Shown: positions 8,046-16,464, numbered from the stretch's first letter. The stretch: 64,000 nt of DNA from JBFWRK01 sp050248955 (GCA_050248955.1 JBFWRK010000013.1:86429-150428), one strand, 5' to 3'. Translations and numbers: made by a program. Notes: a model not told the origin generated them from the letters alone.

Positions 8046-9371
8046 GTGCGGTCGACGACACGTGTGGCCGTGCTCGCCGCCGTGCTCGTCGTCGGGCTCA
8101 GCGCGTGCAGCTCCGGGAACGGCTCGAGCGGCTCGGACGAATCGGACGGCTCGGACCGTGCCGGCGCTGCGGCGACCGACGCCGGATCGCCCACCTCCGT
8201 GGGCCCGGCGACGACCCTGCCTCCGGCGGCGACGGAGACGACCACCACAGGCATCGGTGGCGAGACGACGGCCGCCCCCGCCACCACGGTCGTCGTGACG
8301 ACGACCGCACCGCCGGTCCCGTTGACCGACGTGGCCGTTGCCCTGACATCGGTCACCGACCTCGACCGGCCGATCGTGCTCGCTCCCCGGAGCGGTGACG
8401 ACGCGTTCTACATCGGCGAACGAGGGGGCGTCGTGCGCGCCGTGAGCGACGAGCGCGGCGACGTGGTCCTCGACATCTCCGATCGCACCACGACCGAGAG
8501 CGAACGCGGCCTCCTCGGGCTGGCGTTCTCGCCCGACGGCACGCGTCTCTACGTGAGCTCGACCGACACGGCAGGCAACAGCCTGCTCGAGGAGTACCTC
8601 GTCGATGCGGACGGCGTCGCCGATGTGACGACACGGCGCACGGTCCTCACCGTCGATCAGCCCTACCGGAACCACAACGGCGGCAACATCGCGTTCGGGC
8701 CCGACGGCTACCTGTACTACGGGCTGGGCGACGGAGGCTCGGGCGGTGATCCCGAGCGGCGGTCGCTCGACGTCTCGACGCCGCTCGGCAAGCTGCTGCG
8801 GATCGATCCGACGACGCCGTCGGACGATGTTGGGTACACGGTCCCGGCCGACAACCCGATGATCGGCGTGGACGGTGCTCGGCCCGAGATCTGGTCGACC
8901 GGCCTGCGGAACCCGTGGCGCTTCTCGTTCGACGCGACGACCGGCGATCTGTGGATCGGCGACGTCGGCCAGGGCTCGTGGGAGGAGGTCGACCTCGCGA
9001 CCGCGGCCTCCGGCGGGGGGCGCGGCGTCAGCTTCGGCTGGAGCGCGTACGAGGGCACGCACCGGTTCAACGACGACCAGCCTGTCGACGGCCACGTGCC
9101 GCCCGTGCTGGAGTACCCGCACGGCCCGGAGTGCTCGATCACCGGCGGGTTCGTGTACCGCGGTACGAGCATCCCCGGCCTCGTCGGTGCCTACGTCTAC
9201 GGCGACTACTGCTCGGGGAGGATCTGGGCCGTACGGGTCGCCGACGGCGCGGTCACCGAGCAGGCCGAGGTCGGCAGCGTGGACAACCTCGTGTCGTTCG
9301 GCGAGGACGCCGCCCGCGAGCTCTACGCGCTCTCCCTCGACGGCCCCGTCCTCCGCTTCGACCCGGCCTGA
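8046..9371 (+). CDS. lipoprotein PQQ-type sugar dehydrogenase (GSDH/HHIP-like propeller)
   Basis: 441 residues. The GTG at 8046, two bases after the thioesterase stop, gives a lipoprotein signal with lipobox LSAC (C21). A Thr/Ser-rich linker of about 70 residues follows. The beta-propeller then carries hallmark motifs of soluble glucose/sorbosone dehydrogenases: ERGLLGLAFSPDG, NHNGGNIAFGPDGYLY, GDGGSGGDP, GLRNPWRFSFD and GDVGQGSWEEVD. Such proteins oxidise aldoses with PQQ and Ca2+ or are catalytically silent relatives. No PQQ biosynthesis genes are in the window. Cell-surface location is expected. A hairpin terminator follows immediately. Confidence 0.85.
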   Translation: MRSTTRVAVLAAVLVVGLSACSSGNGSSGSDESDGSDRAGAAATDAGSPTSVGPATTLPPAATETTTTGIGGETTAAPATTVVVTTTAPPVPLTDVAVALTSVTDLDRPIVLAPRSGDDAFYIGERGGVVRAVSDERGDVVLDISDRTTTESERGLLGLAFSPDGTRLYVSSTDTAGNSLLEEYLVDADGVADVTTRRTVLTVDQPYRNHNGGNIAFGPDGYLYYGLGDGGSGGDPERRSLDVSTPLGKLLRIDPTTPSDDVGYTVPADNPMIGVDGARPEIWSTGLRNPWRFSFDATTGDLWIGDVGQGSWEEVDLATAASGGGRGVSFGWSAYEGTHRFNDDQPVDGHVPPVLEYPHGPECSITGGFVYRGTSIPGLVGAYVYGDYCSGRIWAVRVADGAVTEQAEVGSVDNLVSFGEDAARELYALSLDGPVLRFDPA

Positions 9372-9380
9372 CCCCGACTT

Positions 9381-9401
9381 GACCCCGACGTGCTCGGGGT
9401 C
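9381..9401. terminator. hairpin between convergent genes
   Basis: Perfect inverted repeat GACCCCGA (9381-9388) / TCGGGGTC (9394-9401) with loop CGTGC, ten bases after the plus-strand dehydrogenase stop and before the minus-strand stop at 9451. There is no T-run, as is common for GC-rich actinobacterial terminators. Confidence 0.6.
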
Positions 9402-9450
9402 GGTCGGCAGGGGCCGGCTGACAAGGCCTGAACAGGCCCGGCCCGGACGA

Positions 9451-9954
9451 TCAGGCGACGAACGGCACGTAGCCCTGGACGTCGATGATCACGTGGGTGC
9501 TGCCGGCTCCCCGGCAATGGACCTCGATGCTGTTCTCACCGCCGACAGCGACGAGCGCGGCGTTGCCGAGGGTCAGGCCGGACGCCCACCAGTTGATGTT
9601 CGACGTCGCGGGGAACGGCGCCTCCCCGGAGAGATCCGTCGGCCGCAACACGAGGAAACCGGAGCCTTCGGTCTCGGTGATCGAGCAGTTGAGGAACACC
9701 CCGAGCGCGAAGTTCCCCTCGAGCGCCGCCGACACGGCGACATCCAGCGAGTCGCCCGGCCCGAGCTTCGCGCCACCGAGCGGGACGAGATCGGTCCGCG
9801 AGTCGTAGACACGGATCGCGTTCCGCAGGGTGACGAGCTGGCCACCGGGCGCTGCCGCTCCGGCGGCGCTGGGACGGCTCACCGCAGGGACCAGCACAGC
9901 CGCACCTCCTGCACCGAGCACGCGCGACGGGAGAGCAAGCGAGTCATGGCACAC
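9451..9954 (-). CDS. secreted protein with HVIVDVxGY-type domain; signal peptide frameshifted
   Basis: The mature part (QLVTLRNAIRVYDSRTD ... SNINWWASGLTLGN ... GSTHVIIDVQGYVPF) is a domain common in secreted actinobacterial proteins, often beside amidase or cell-wall modules; its function is not established. In frame, translation must begin at the weak GTG at 9954, giving a poor signal peptide. An ATG at 9947 with GCGGAGG upstream opens MTRLLSRR in another frame and stops after 22 codons. Joining MTRLLSRR to VLGAGGAAVLVPAVSRPSAA would make a perfect signal peptide, requiring a 1- or 2-base indel in the GCGCG tract near 9921-9926. It is a frameshift mutation, phase-variable tract or assembly error. 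Confidence 0.65.
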   Translation of the reverse strand: MCHDSLALPSRVLGAGGAAVLVPAVSRPSAAGAAAPGGQLVTLRNAIRVYDSRTDLVPLGGAKLGPGDSLDVAVSAALEGNFALGVFLNCSITETEGSGFLVLRPTDLSGEAPFPATSNINWWASGLTLGNAALVAVGGENSIEVHCRGAGSTHVIIDVQGYVPFVA

Positions 9955-10278
9955 CTCCGCGCTGAACAGTACGACGCCCCCGCACGCCCTCGCCCCCGCC
10001 CGCCCTCGCCCCCGCCCTCGCCCCCGAACCCCCCCGAGCACTGGCGATCGGAGGATGCTCCCGCGACGTCGGCAGAGTTCTGCACGGCTGTCGTGCAGAA
10101 CTCTGCCCGGTTCGAGATGGACGCGGGCGCGAGCGCGGAGACGCGGCACCGGCCGAAAGCGCGGCGAAGCGCGGGCGCGGGCGAGGGCGGGGCCGGGGCC
10201 GGGGGCGCCCGCCAGGTCCGAGATGGCCGCGGGCGCCCGCCAGGGGGCGAGGCGAGGGCGAGGGCGGATCGGCCGGGG
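9955..10278. repeat. GC-only simple-sequence tracts, gene-free
   Basis: Gene-free 324 bases between two minus-strand genes. From about 9976 to 10038 the plus strand is nearly pure C broken by G or T, so the minus strand has many GGG runs able to form G-quadruplexes just upstream of the secreted protein gene. From about 10160 to 10270 the plus strand is G-rich, with GGGCGCCCGCCAG present twice. A 37-base palindrome lies between them and is listed separately. Confidence 0.7.
10071..10107. repeat. perfect 16-bp stem palindrome, dispersed family copy 1
   Basis: GGCAGAGTTCTGCACG, loop GCTGT, CGTGCAGAACTCTGCC: a perfect 16-bp stem. A related palindrome lies at 57648-57684, whose right arm matches 14 of 16 bases. 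This copy is downstream of the RNB gene on the minus strand and could act as its terminator, or be a REP-like element. Confidence 0.85.
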
Positions 10279-11682
10279 TCAGAGCGGTAGGAACTCGACG
10301 CGACGGGCCGCGGGATCGGCGGAGACGAGCTGCAGCCGCAGATCGTCGCCGGGCTCGCTGCCGGGCTTGACCACCCGTGCCATCACCGCGATGCCGTGGA
10401 GCTGCACCTTCGCGCCGTCGCGCTCGTCGGTGTCGACGACGACTGCGTCGAACACGTCTCCCTCGTGGCCGTGGAGCGCGACCGCCTCGACCAGGTCGAT
10501 CGCGGCACGATCGACCTTGGACGAACGACTGTCGGCGCGACTCATCACCTCGGAGAGCTCGCCGAACGCCGTCGTCACGTACTCGGGTACCGACTCGCCG
10601 GCGCTCACCGCGATCGCAGCATCGAGCACGTATCGATCTGCCAGCCGCCGCAGTGGCGCTGTGGCGTGCACGTACGTCGCCGCGATCGCAGCGTGCCACG
10701 GCGGATCGCCCTCAGCGAACGGCGCGTACGATGCGCCCCCGCCGGCGCGGCGCACCGCGATCAGGAACGCCGCCGCGTTCGGATCGGCGGTGTCGAGCGA
10801 GCGTTGGAACGTTCGCAGGTCCATGTCCTTCGGCCAATCGACCGACAGTGCACGGGCAGTGTGGCGCAAGGCGCGCACCTCGCGCTCGTCCGGCTCGTCC
10901 ATCACCCGGAACAAGCCGGTTCGAGCATCGAACAACGCTGCCGCGACCGCCAGGTTCGCGGCCAGCGAGAGCGCCGCGTTCTCGTCCTCGGTGGGCAGCC
11001 GCGGCCGAAGTCGGAGGAGGTAGTCGCCGGGTCGGTCAGGATCGGGCGTCACCTCCTGCTCCGGGAACTCGACGCGGCTCGCGCCGCGACGATCCTCCGC
11101 CAGGCGGATCCGCTCGGCGAACGCGCGCAGCTGCTCTGGGAGCTCGCGCGGCTCCACCGTCTCGTACGCGAGCTTCGCTCGGCTCTTCACGACCACCCGC
11201 TCTGCGCTGCGCAACGCCACCTCGCCGTCGCGGTCGACCGCGACGGTCAGCAACACCGCTGGTCGCCGTTCACCCGGGAGCAGGCTGGCGGCGCCTTCGG
11301 AGAGCACGGGTGGGTGGAGGTTCGCCTTGCCGTCGGGCAGGTACACCGTGACGCCGCGCTGCCAGAGTTCGCGCTCCATCGCGCCGCCCGGTTCGACGAA
11401 CGCGCCGAGGTTCGCGATCGCATACCGCAGGACGAGGTCGTCACCGTCCTCCTCGATCGCGAACGCCTGGTCGAGGTCGGTCGCCGTTGCCGGGTCGAGC
11501 GTGACGAGCGGGAGATCGGTGCGGTCGGGGCGGTCGTGCTCCCGCCACGCAGCTGCTGCGGCATCGGCCTCGCGGAGGACCTCCTTCGAGAACTCGCCCG
11601 GGACGTCGAACTCGTCGCGGATCGCTGCGAGGCCGGCGGCCACCGTTGCGGCTGTGCCCGCGGTGGCCCGGATGCGGCTCAT
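10279..11682 (-). CDS. RNB-domain exoribonuclease (RNase II/R family)
   Basis: 467 residues. The catalytic core begins with TLDPATATDLDQAFAI (about 61-76), matching the RNase II metal-binding Asp cluster, with Gln where the fourth Asp usually sits. The YVHATAPLRRLADRYV motif near the C-terminus is the RNB ring signature. Only a short segment precedes the RNB core and a short one follows, so canonical cold-shock/S1 RNA-binding domains are reduced. Members degrade RNA 3' to 5'. Its ATG overlaps the stop of the enoyl-CoA hydratase by four bases, the last gene of the moaE-mreB operon. Confidence 0.88.
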   Translation of the reverse strand: MSRIRATAGTAATVAAGLAAIRDEFDVPGEFSKEVLREADAAAAAWREHDRPDRTDLPLVTLDPATATDLDQAFAIEEDGDDLVLRYAIANLGAFVEPGGAMERELWQRGVTVYLPDGKANLHPPVLSEGAASLLPGERRPAVLLTVAVDRDGEVALRSAERVVVKSRAKLAYETVEPRELPEQLRAFAERIRLAEDRRGASRVEFPEQEVTPDPDRPGDYLLRLRPRLPTEDENAALSLAANLAVAAALFDARTGLFRVMDEPDEREVRALRHTARALSVDWPKDMDLRTFQRSLDTADPNAAAFLIAVRRAGGGASYAPFAEGDPPWHAAIAATYVHATAPLRRLADRYVLDAAIAVSAGESVPEYVTTAFGELSEVMSRADSRSSKVDRAAIDLVEAVALHGHEGDVFDAVVVDTDERDGAKVQLHGIAVMARVVKPGSEPGDDLRLQLVSADPAARRVEFLPL

Positions 11683-12476
11683 CGCCCGATGAACCGCGGT
11701 GGCCGCTTCTCGAGGAACGCCTTGACGCCTTCGCGGTGATCCTCGGTCGTGAACAGCTCGGCGAGGTTCGTCGAGACCCAGGTGCCAATCTCGTGCCAGT
11801 CGGGGTCGAGCGCGTGGCGCAGCCCGGCCTTCAGCCGCTGAACGGCGAGCGGTGGGTTCGCGGCGATGCGCTCGGCGATGGCCATCGCCGTGGGCAGCAG
11901 CTCCTCGTGCGGAACGACGCGCGACACGAGGCCGATGCGCAACGCCTCGGCGGCGTCGATGACGTCACCCGTGAACAGCAGCTCGGCCGCCTTCTCGCGC
12001 CCGACGAGCTGGGCCAGCCGCCCGATGCCCGGTGCATCGCTCACGAGCCCGCGCAGCACGAACAGTTCGCCGAACTTCGCCCGCTCGCTCGCCACTCGGA
12101 TGTCGGCCATGACCGCGAGCTCCATCCCCCAGCCCACCGCGGCGCCGTTGACGGCCGCGATCACGGGCACGTTCGTGTGGAGCAGTGCGTCTGCCGCCGG
12201 GGTGAGGCGGGGACCACCGCGCTCGGCCGAGGCGGTGTTCGGCGCCCGGCCGCCTTCACCGCCGCCCATCACCTGGCGCACGTCGTCGCCCGAGCAGAAC
12301 GCCGGATCCTCGCCCGTCACGACGAGACATCGCGCCGTCGTCGTGCGCACGGCGTGCTCGAGGTCGCGGTACATGGCCATCGTCAACGCGTTCCGCGCCG
12401 CGGGCCGGGCGAGCGTCAGCACAGCGACGTCGCCATGCTCCTCGTAGCGCACGTCGTCGCTGCCGGCGAACGCCAT
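11679..12476 (-). CDS. enoyl-CoA hydratase/isomerase family protein
   Basis: 265 residues of crotonase fold. The oxyanion-hole regions are TGEDPAFCSGDDVRQ and PVIAAVNGAAVGWGMELAVMADIRVAS; the Glu of GMEL sits at the first catalytic position. The region of the second Glu reads VSDAPGIG, with Asp, so hydratase activity is uncertain and another crotonase reaction is possible. Cytosolic. It starts three bases after the mreB stop and overlaps the ribonuclease start by four bases, in a five-gene minus-strand operon. Confidence 0.88.
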   Translation of the reverse strand: MAFAGSDDVRYEEHGDVAVLTLARPAARNALTMAMYRDLEHAVRTTTARCLVVTGEDPAFCSGDDVRQVMGGGEGGRAPNTASAERGGPRLTPAADALLHTNVPVIAAVNGAAVGWGMELAVMADIRVASERAKFGELFVLRGLVSDAPGIGRLAQLVGREKAAELLFTGDVIDAAEALRIGLVSRVVPHEELLPTAMAIAERIAANPPLAVQRLKAGLRHALDPDWHEIGTWVSTNLAELFTTEDHREGVKAFLEKRPPRFIGR

Positions 12477-12479
12477 CTG

Positions 12480-13484
12480 CTACCTCCGGGCCCCCATGAA
12501 CATCCCCTTCAGGGCCTCGTAGTGCTCGATGCAATGGCCGGCGCCGAGGACGACCGCCTCGAGCGGCATCGGCGACATGTGGACCGGCACCTCGGTCTCC
12601 CGCTGGATCCGCTGCGCGAGCCCGCGCAGCATGCCACCGCCGCCGCAGAGGAACACGCCACGGATCAGGAAGTCCTGGGCGAGCTCGGGCGGCGCCTTCG
12701 CGAGGCAACGGATGACGGACTGCACGACCGACGTGACGACGTCCTCGATCGCACCGCGGATCTCGTCGGGCGTCAGCACGATCGTCTTCGGCAGGCCGCT
12801 CATGAGGTCGCGCCCGCGCACTTCGGCGTTGGACTCGTCGGGCGTGGGATCGGCGCTCCCGATGGCGACCTTGATCTCTTCCGCAGTGCGCTCGCCGATC
12901 GCGATGCCGTGCTCCCGACGGATGTAGTTCTGGATCGCGGCGTCGATGTCGAAGCTGCCGACGCGCACCGCTTCGAGCGCGACGATGCCGCCCAGCGAGA
13001 TGACGGCGGTTTCACTCGTGCCGCCGCCGATGTCGATGACCATGTTGCCGACCGGCTCGTCGATCGGTAGGTCGGCGCCGATCGCGGCGGCCATGGGCTG
13101 CTCGATCAACTGGGCGTCGGCGGCGCCGGCGCGTCGAGCTGCATCGGTGACAGCGCGCCGCTCGACTTCGGTGATCGCCGACGGAACGCAGATGACGACC
13201 TTCGGCCGGTTGAATCGCGTCACCCCGACGCGTTGCAGGAGCAGCCGGATCATCCGCTCGGTGATGTCGAAGTCAGTGATCGCACCGCCTCGCAGCGGAC
13301 GGACCGCGACGATGTACCCGGGGGTGCGCCCGATCATCTGCCAGGCCTCGCGACCGGTCGCGAGCACCTCGCCTGTCTGCCGGTTGAGCGCGATGACGGA
13401 CGGCTCGTTGAGCACGATGCCGCGCCCCTTCATGTAGACGAGCGTGTTCGCGGTGCCGAGGTCGATCGCCAGGTCACGTGCCAG
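12480..13484 (-). CDS. mreB: rod-shape actin homologue MreB, CTG start
   Basis: 334 residues when begun at CTG 13484. This yields the canonical N-terminus ARDLAIDLGTANTLVY with the phosphate-1 loop DLGTANT (8-14). The next usable start, ATG 13433, would delete that ATP-binding loop. No ATG, GTG or TTG exists in frame between the TGA at 13491-13493 and the CTG. GGAAGGGG lies nine bases upstream. Further motifs are IEQPMAAAIGADL, VIDIGGGTSETAVISLGGIV, GERTAEEIK and FLCGGGGMLRGL. MreB polymerises on the membrane to guide lateral wall synthesis, implying a rod or formerly rod cell. mreC, mreD and rodA are not adjacent. Confidence 0.93.
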   Translation of the reverse strand: MARDLAIDLGTANTLVYMKGRGIVLNEPSVIALNRQTGEVLATGREAWQMIGRTPGYIVAVRPLRGGAITDFDITERMIRLLLQRVGVTRFNRPKVVICVPSAITEVERRAVTDAARRAGAADAQLIEQPMAAAIGADLPIDEPVGNMVIDIGGGTSETAVISLGGIVALEAVRVGSFDIDAAIQNYIRREHGIAIGERTAEEIKVAIGSADPTPDESNAEVRGRDLMSGLPKTIVLTPDEIRGAIEDVVTSVVQSVIRCLAKAPPELAQDFLIRGVFLCGGGGMLRGLAQRIQRETEVPVHMSPMPLEAVVLGAGHCIEHYEALKGMFMGARR

Positions 13485-13490
13485 CTTGGG

Positions 13491-13679
13491 TCACCCCTTC
13501 CGCTCGTTGCGAGCGTCTCGGACGCGATCCGTCACGCCGCGGCGCGAGTCGGACGAGAGCGCATCCATGTGCCGGCGGAAGGTGGCGATGCCGTCAGGCG
13601 CCCGCCGGGCGCGTTGGCGGACGATGGCATAGGCGATGAATCCGGCGACGAGGACGATCGCGACGACGAGCCATTCCAT
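13491..13679 (-). CDS. small single-span membrane protein
   Basis: 62 residues: MEWLVVAIVLVAGFIAYAIV forms one transmembrane helix, followed by a basic, charged tail (RQRARRAPDG ... RVRDARNERKG). Its ATG overlaps the moaE stop (TGATG) and its stop lies six bases before the mreB CTG in the same frame, so translation is probably coupled to mreB. Not recognised; a small membrane partner of MreB or simply a conserved operon passenger. Confidence 0.7.
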   Translation of the reverse strand: MEWLVVAIVLVAGFIAYAIVRQRARRAPDGIATFRRHMDALSSDSRRGVTDRVRDARNERKG

Positions 13680-14158
13680 CAGCGCTCGCCTTCGACCGCT
13701 GACGCATCGACGAGGTGCTGGGCGCCGAGCGCCCAATCGGCGCCGCCGTTCCACGCCTCGTGCTTCCAGATCGGCACGCTCGCCTTCAGCGCGTCGATCC
13801 CGAACCGCGCCGCAGCGAACGCCTCGGGACGGTGCGGCGTGGAGACGACGACGAGCACGGAGGACTCGCCGAGCTCGAGACGGCCGAGCCGGTGGAGCAG
13901 GACGACGCGACCGGCGTCCGGCCACCGCGAGCGCAGCTCGTCCACGATGGCGTGGAGCTTCGGCATCGCCTGCTCCTCGTACGCCTCGTACGTGAGGTGC
14001 CGCACATCGTCCCGACCATCGGCGTGATCGCGCACGGTGCCCGAGAACATCACCACGGCACCGCAGTGGGGCAGCACGGCCCATTCGTAGGCCGCGCCGA
14101 CCGGGAGTAGCTCCTCGGTGAGGGCGATCCAGGTGTCCCCGGTGGTGGGCGCGTGCAC
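13679..14158 (-). CDS. moaE: molybdopterin synthase catalytic subunit MoaE
   Basis: 159 residues. HCGAVVMFSGTVRDHADGRDDVRHLTYEAYEEQAMPKL and VVLLHRLGRLELGESSVLVVVSTPHRPEAFAAARFGIDALKASVPIWKHE are the MoaE signature, including the catalytic Lys region KASVPIWKHE. It transfers sulfur from thiocarboxylated MoaD to precursor Z to make molybdopterin. No moaD is adjacent; it leads an operon with mreB, an unusual pairing. Confidence 0.93.
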   Translation of the reverse strand: MHAPTTGDTWIALTEELLPVGAAYEWAVLPHCGAVVMFSGTVRDHADGRDDVRHLTYEAYEEQAMPKLHAIVDELRSRWPDAGRVVLLHRLGRLELGESSVLVVVSTPHRPEAFAAARFGIDALKASVPIWKHEAWNGGADWALGAQHLVDASAVEGER

Positions 14159-14252
14159 GTTCGCATGGTAGCCGTACCCAGCCCGAACCGGCCCGGACCG
14201 GGGGTGGGGCCCGCGGCCTACTCGGCGGCGCGCGTCACTAGGGTTGATCGTC

Positions 14253-15611
14253 GTGGAGAACTGTGACGATTGGAGCGAGCGCCGGGAGGAGGACCCTGGC
14301 GGCGACTATCCATCCGCACCCACACCTCCGCACGAACGTCTCTGGCGCCACCCCTCCGAGCTCGCCGCGAACACCGTCCGCGAGATGCCGACGGCAACCG
14401 CCATCGGACGCGGGTTCTTCATCGTGACCGGCGTCGCGGTCATCGCCTTCGCCTTCGGCCTGGTGCGCGTGCTCTCGTCCGAGCCGGGGAGCTCCGTCGT
14501 CGCCGGCGGCGCCAGCAGCGTCGATCCGCAACCACTCCCGACCACCGCGTCGCTGCCGTCGCCCTCCGCCAGCGTTCGCGCCACGCCGAGCACCACGGCG
14601 CCACCACTGACGACGATCTCGATCTCCGTCCCGACGAGCTCGGTCCCGGCGCCGCCACAGACGCTGCTCACATCGCTCGGCACCTCCGCCATCGTCTGGG
14701 CGGACGGCACGTGGGCGGTCACATCGGCCGGAGCGCTGACGGTGGGGCAGTCCACGGACGTGCAGCTGCCCGACGGTGAGTCCCGTACCGCCACGGTCGT
14801 CGCCGTCGACGACGCGTCCGGGCTCGCGCTGCTCGCCCTGGCCGAGCCGGACGGGACGATGCCGCCGGCGCCCGAGATCGCCTCCTTGCCGGCGGCGGGG
14901 AGCACGGTGCTCGCCGTTGCCCGGAACGGCACGTCGGTCAACGCGACGCTCGTCGCCGAGAACGGCCAGTTGCTCGTGCAGCCCGACGAGCCCGCCGAGC
15001 TCAACGACGGTGCGCCGCTCACCGACCAGAACGGCTTCGTCGTGGGCCTCTGCAGCCGATCCGCGGACGGTCGCACCCGGGCGCTCGACCTGTCGTCCGT
15101 GCGCGAGCTCGTCAAGTCGCTCCCTGGCGGGTGGATCGGTGTGTCAGGTCGTCTCGAGCGCGGCGGTGTCGCCGTGATCGATGTCGTCGCCGGCTCACCA
15201 GCCGAAGCCGCCGGTCTCCAGGTCGGTGACCTGATCGTGCGGCTCGACGGCCACGAGGTGTCCGAGCTCGACCGCTTCTCGCGCGATGTCCGCCGGCAGC
15301 TCCCCGGTTCCACGATGGTGATCACCGTGCAGCGCGGCGACCAGTCGTTCGAGCTGACCGTCACCGTCGGCGACCGCCTGGACCAGCAGTCGAGCACCAC
15401 GACCTCCGTGACCACGACGGTGGCAGTGACCACGATCGCACCGCCCGCGACCACGCGGGCGCCGACCACGACCACTGCGCCGACGACGGCTACGCCGACG
15501 ACGTCAGCCGTGACCGTGCCCGACGGATCGTCAACATCAACAACGCCAGCGCCCCCAACGACAACAGCGACATCGCGGTCAGCGACAGCTCCTGCTTCCG
15601 CTTGGGAGTGA
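14253..15611 (+). CDS. membrane-anchored HtrA-like protein with PDZ domain, protease triad degenerate
   Basis: About 452 residues from GTG 14253. The N-terminal cytoplasmic segment contains RLWRHPSEL, a short motif frequent in actinobacterial DegP-like membrane proteins. One membrane helix (about 52-72) is followed by a Ser/Thr/Pro linker and a trypsin-like fold. In that fold the usual His, Asp and GNSGG motifs are absent (ELNDGAPLTDQNG replaces the Ser loop). A PDZ domain (IDVVAGSPAEAAGLQVGDLIVRLDGHEV) comes next, then a Thr/Pro/Ala tail. Probably a non-proteolytic binding protein on the outer face. Its last 122 bases overlap the convergent epimerase gene. Confidence 0.75.
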   Translation: MENCDDWSERREEDPGGDYPSAPTPPHERLWRHPSELAANTVREMPTATAIGRGFFIVTGVAVIAFAFGLVRVLSSEPGSSVVAGGASSVDPQPLPTTASLPSPSASVRATPSTTAPPLTTISISVPTSSVPAPPQTLLTSLGTSAIVWADGTWAVTSAGALTVGQSTDVQLPDGESRTATVVAVDDASGLALLALAEPDGTMPPAPEIASLPAAGSTVLAVARNGTSVNATLVAENGQLLVQPDEPAELNDGAPLTDQNGFVVGLCSRSADGRTRALDLSSVRELVKSLPGGWIGVSGRLERGGVAVIDVVAGSPAEAAGLQVGDLIVRLDGHEVSELDRFSRDVRRQLPGSTMVITVQRGDQSFELTVTVGDRLDQQSSTTTSVTTTVAVTTIAPPATTRAPTTTTAPTTATPTTSAVTVPDGSSTSTTPAPPTTTATSRSATAPASAWE

Positions 15612-16464
15612 GCATCGTCCACCACTTCGCTTCGGTGCCCTCGACGTACGCCTGCTCGTTCGTGGTCGTCGGCACCCAACCCGCGGCGCGCAGGCGATCA
15701 CTGGCGACCAGCCACGGGTGGCGGGCATAGGGCCGCAGTCCCGGCGGGATCGGGCCGCGCTGGAACCGCCAGCGGAGATCGGCGACGTGCTCGGCGAGCC
15801 ATGACGGCAAGCGCAGCCGGGGCGGCGTGCCCGCGAGCGCGCGGACCGTCTCGCCAGGGATCCACCCGTCCGCAGCGACGTTGTACACCCCGTCGAGGCG
15901 TTGATCGTGGGCGAGCACGACCGCTGATGCAAGGTCGTCGAGGTGCAGGAACTGTGCTGGCGGGTCGTCCTCGTCGATGCGCGACCCGAGCCCGGCGGCG
16001 AGCGCACGCACGACGCTCGAGGTGCCGTCGGCGGCGAGCGCGAGCGCGGGGCGCAGGACCGCGACGCTGCGTCCCGGGGCGGAGGTCCGCCACTCGTCCG
16101 CGAGCTGCTCCACCTGCGCGACCTGCTCGACGAACGCGAACCCCGGGTCAGGGCGCAGCGGCGCGTCCTCGGTGAGCGGGACCGGGTTGTTCGGCCATGC
16201 GCCGTAGACCATCGCCGACGAGAGCAGCACGACGTGGTTGACGCCTGACGCGGTCGCCGTGTCGAGCACGCGCTGGGTGATGTCGACCGCGTTCATCCGC
16301 CGGCTGGCGAGCGCGTCGTGGTCGCCGGCGGCGAGATGGACGAGCTGGTCAGCGGCGAGAACGCCCGGCTCGGACCCCACGAGCTCGACCACGGTGTCGC
16401 CGTGCAACGACGCGGCCACCCGCCGGCCGAGCCCGCTCCGTGCCCCTGTCAGCAGCGTCACCAT
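15490..16464 (-). CDS. NAD-dependent epimerase/dehydratase-like protein with C-terminal membrane helix
   Basis: 324 residues, extended SDR. The Rossmann start is VTLLTGARSGLGRRVA. VVLLSSAMVYGAWPN contains the Ser and the YGAWP Tyr region, but the normal YxxxK is replaced (FAFVEQVAQ), so catalysis is doubtful. The substrate domain carries RPALALAADG and FLHLDDLASAVVLAHD. A C-terminal helix (about 295-315) would anchor it in the membrane. I chose ATG 16464, which leaves 43 bases to the divergent GTG of the next gene. It overlaps the PDZ gene at its 3' end. Confidence 0.75.
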   Translation of the reverse strand: MVTLLTGARSGLGRRVAASLHGDTVVELVGSEPGVLAADQLVHLAAGDHDALASRRMNAVDITQRVLDTATASGVNHVVLLSSAMVYGAWPNNPVPLTEDAPLRPDPGFAFVEQVAQVEQLADEWRTSAPGRSVAVLRPALALAADGTSSVVRALAAGLGSRIDEDDPPAQFLHLDDLASAVVLAHDQRLDGVYNVAADGWIPGETVRALAGTPPRLRLPSWLAEHVADLRWRFQRGPIPPGLRPYARHPWLVASDRLRAAGWVPTTTNEQAYVEGTEAKWWTMLTPKRKQELSLTAMSLLSLGALALLMLTIRRARSRLTSSA

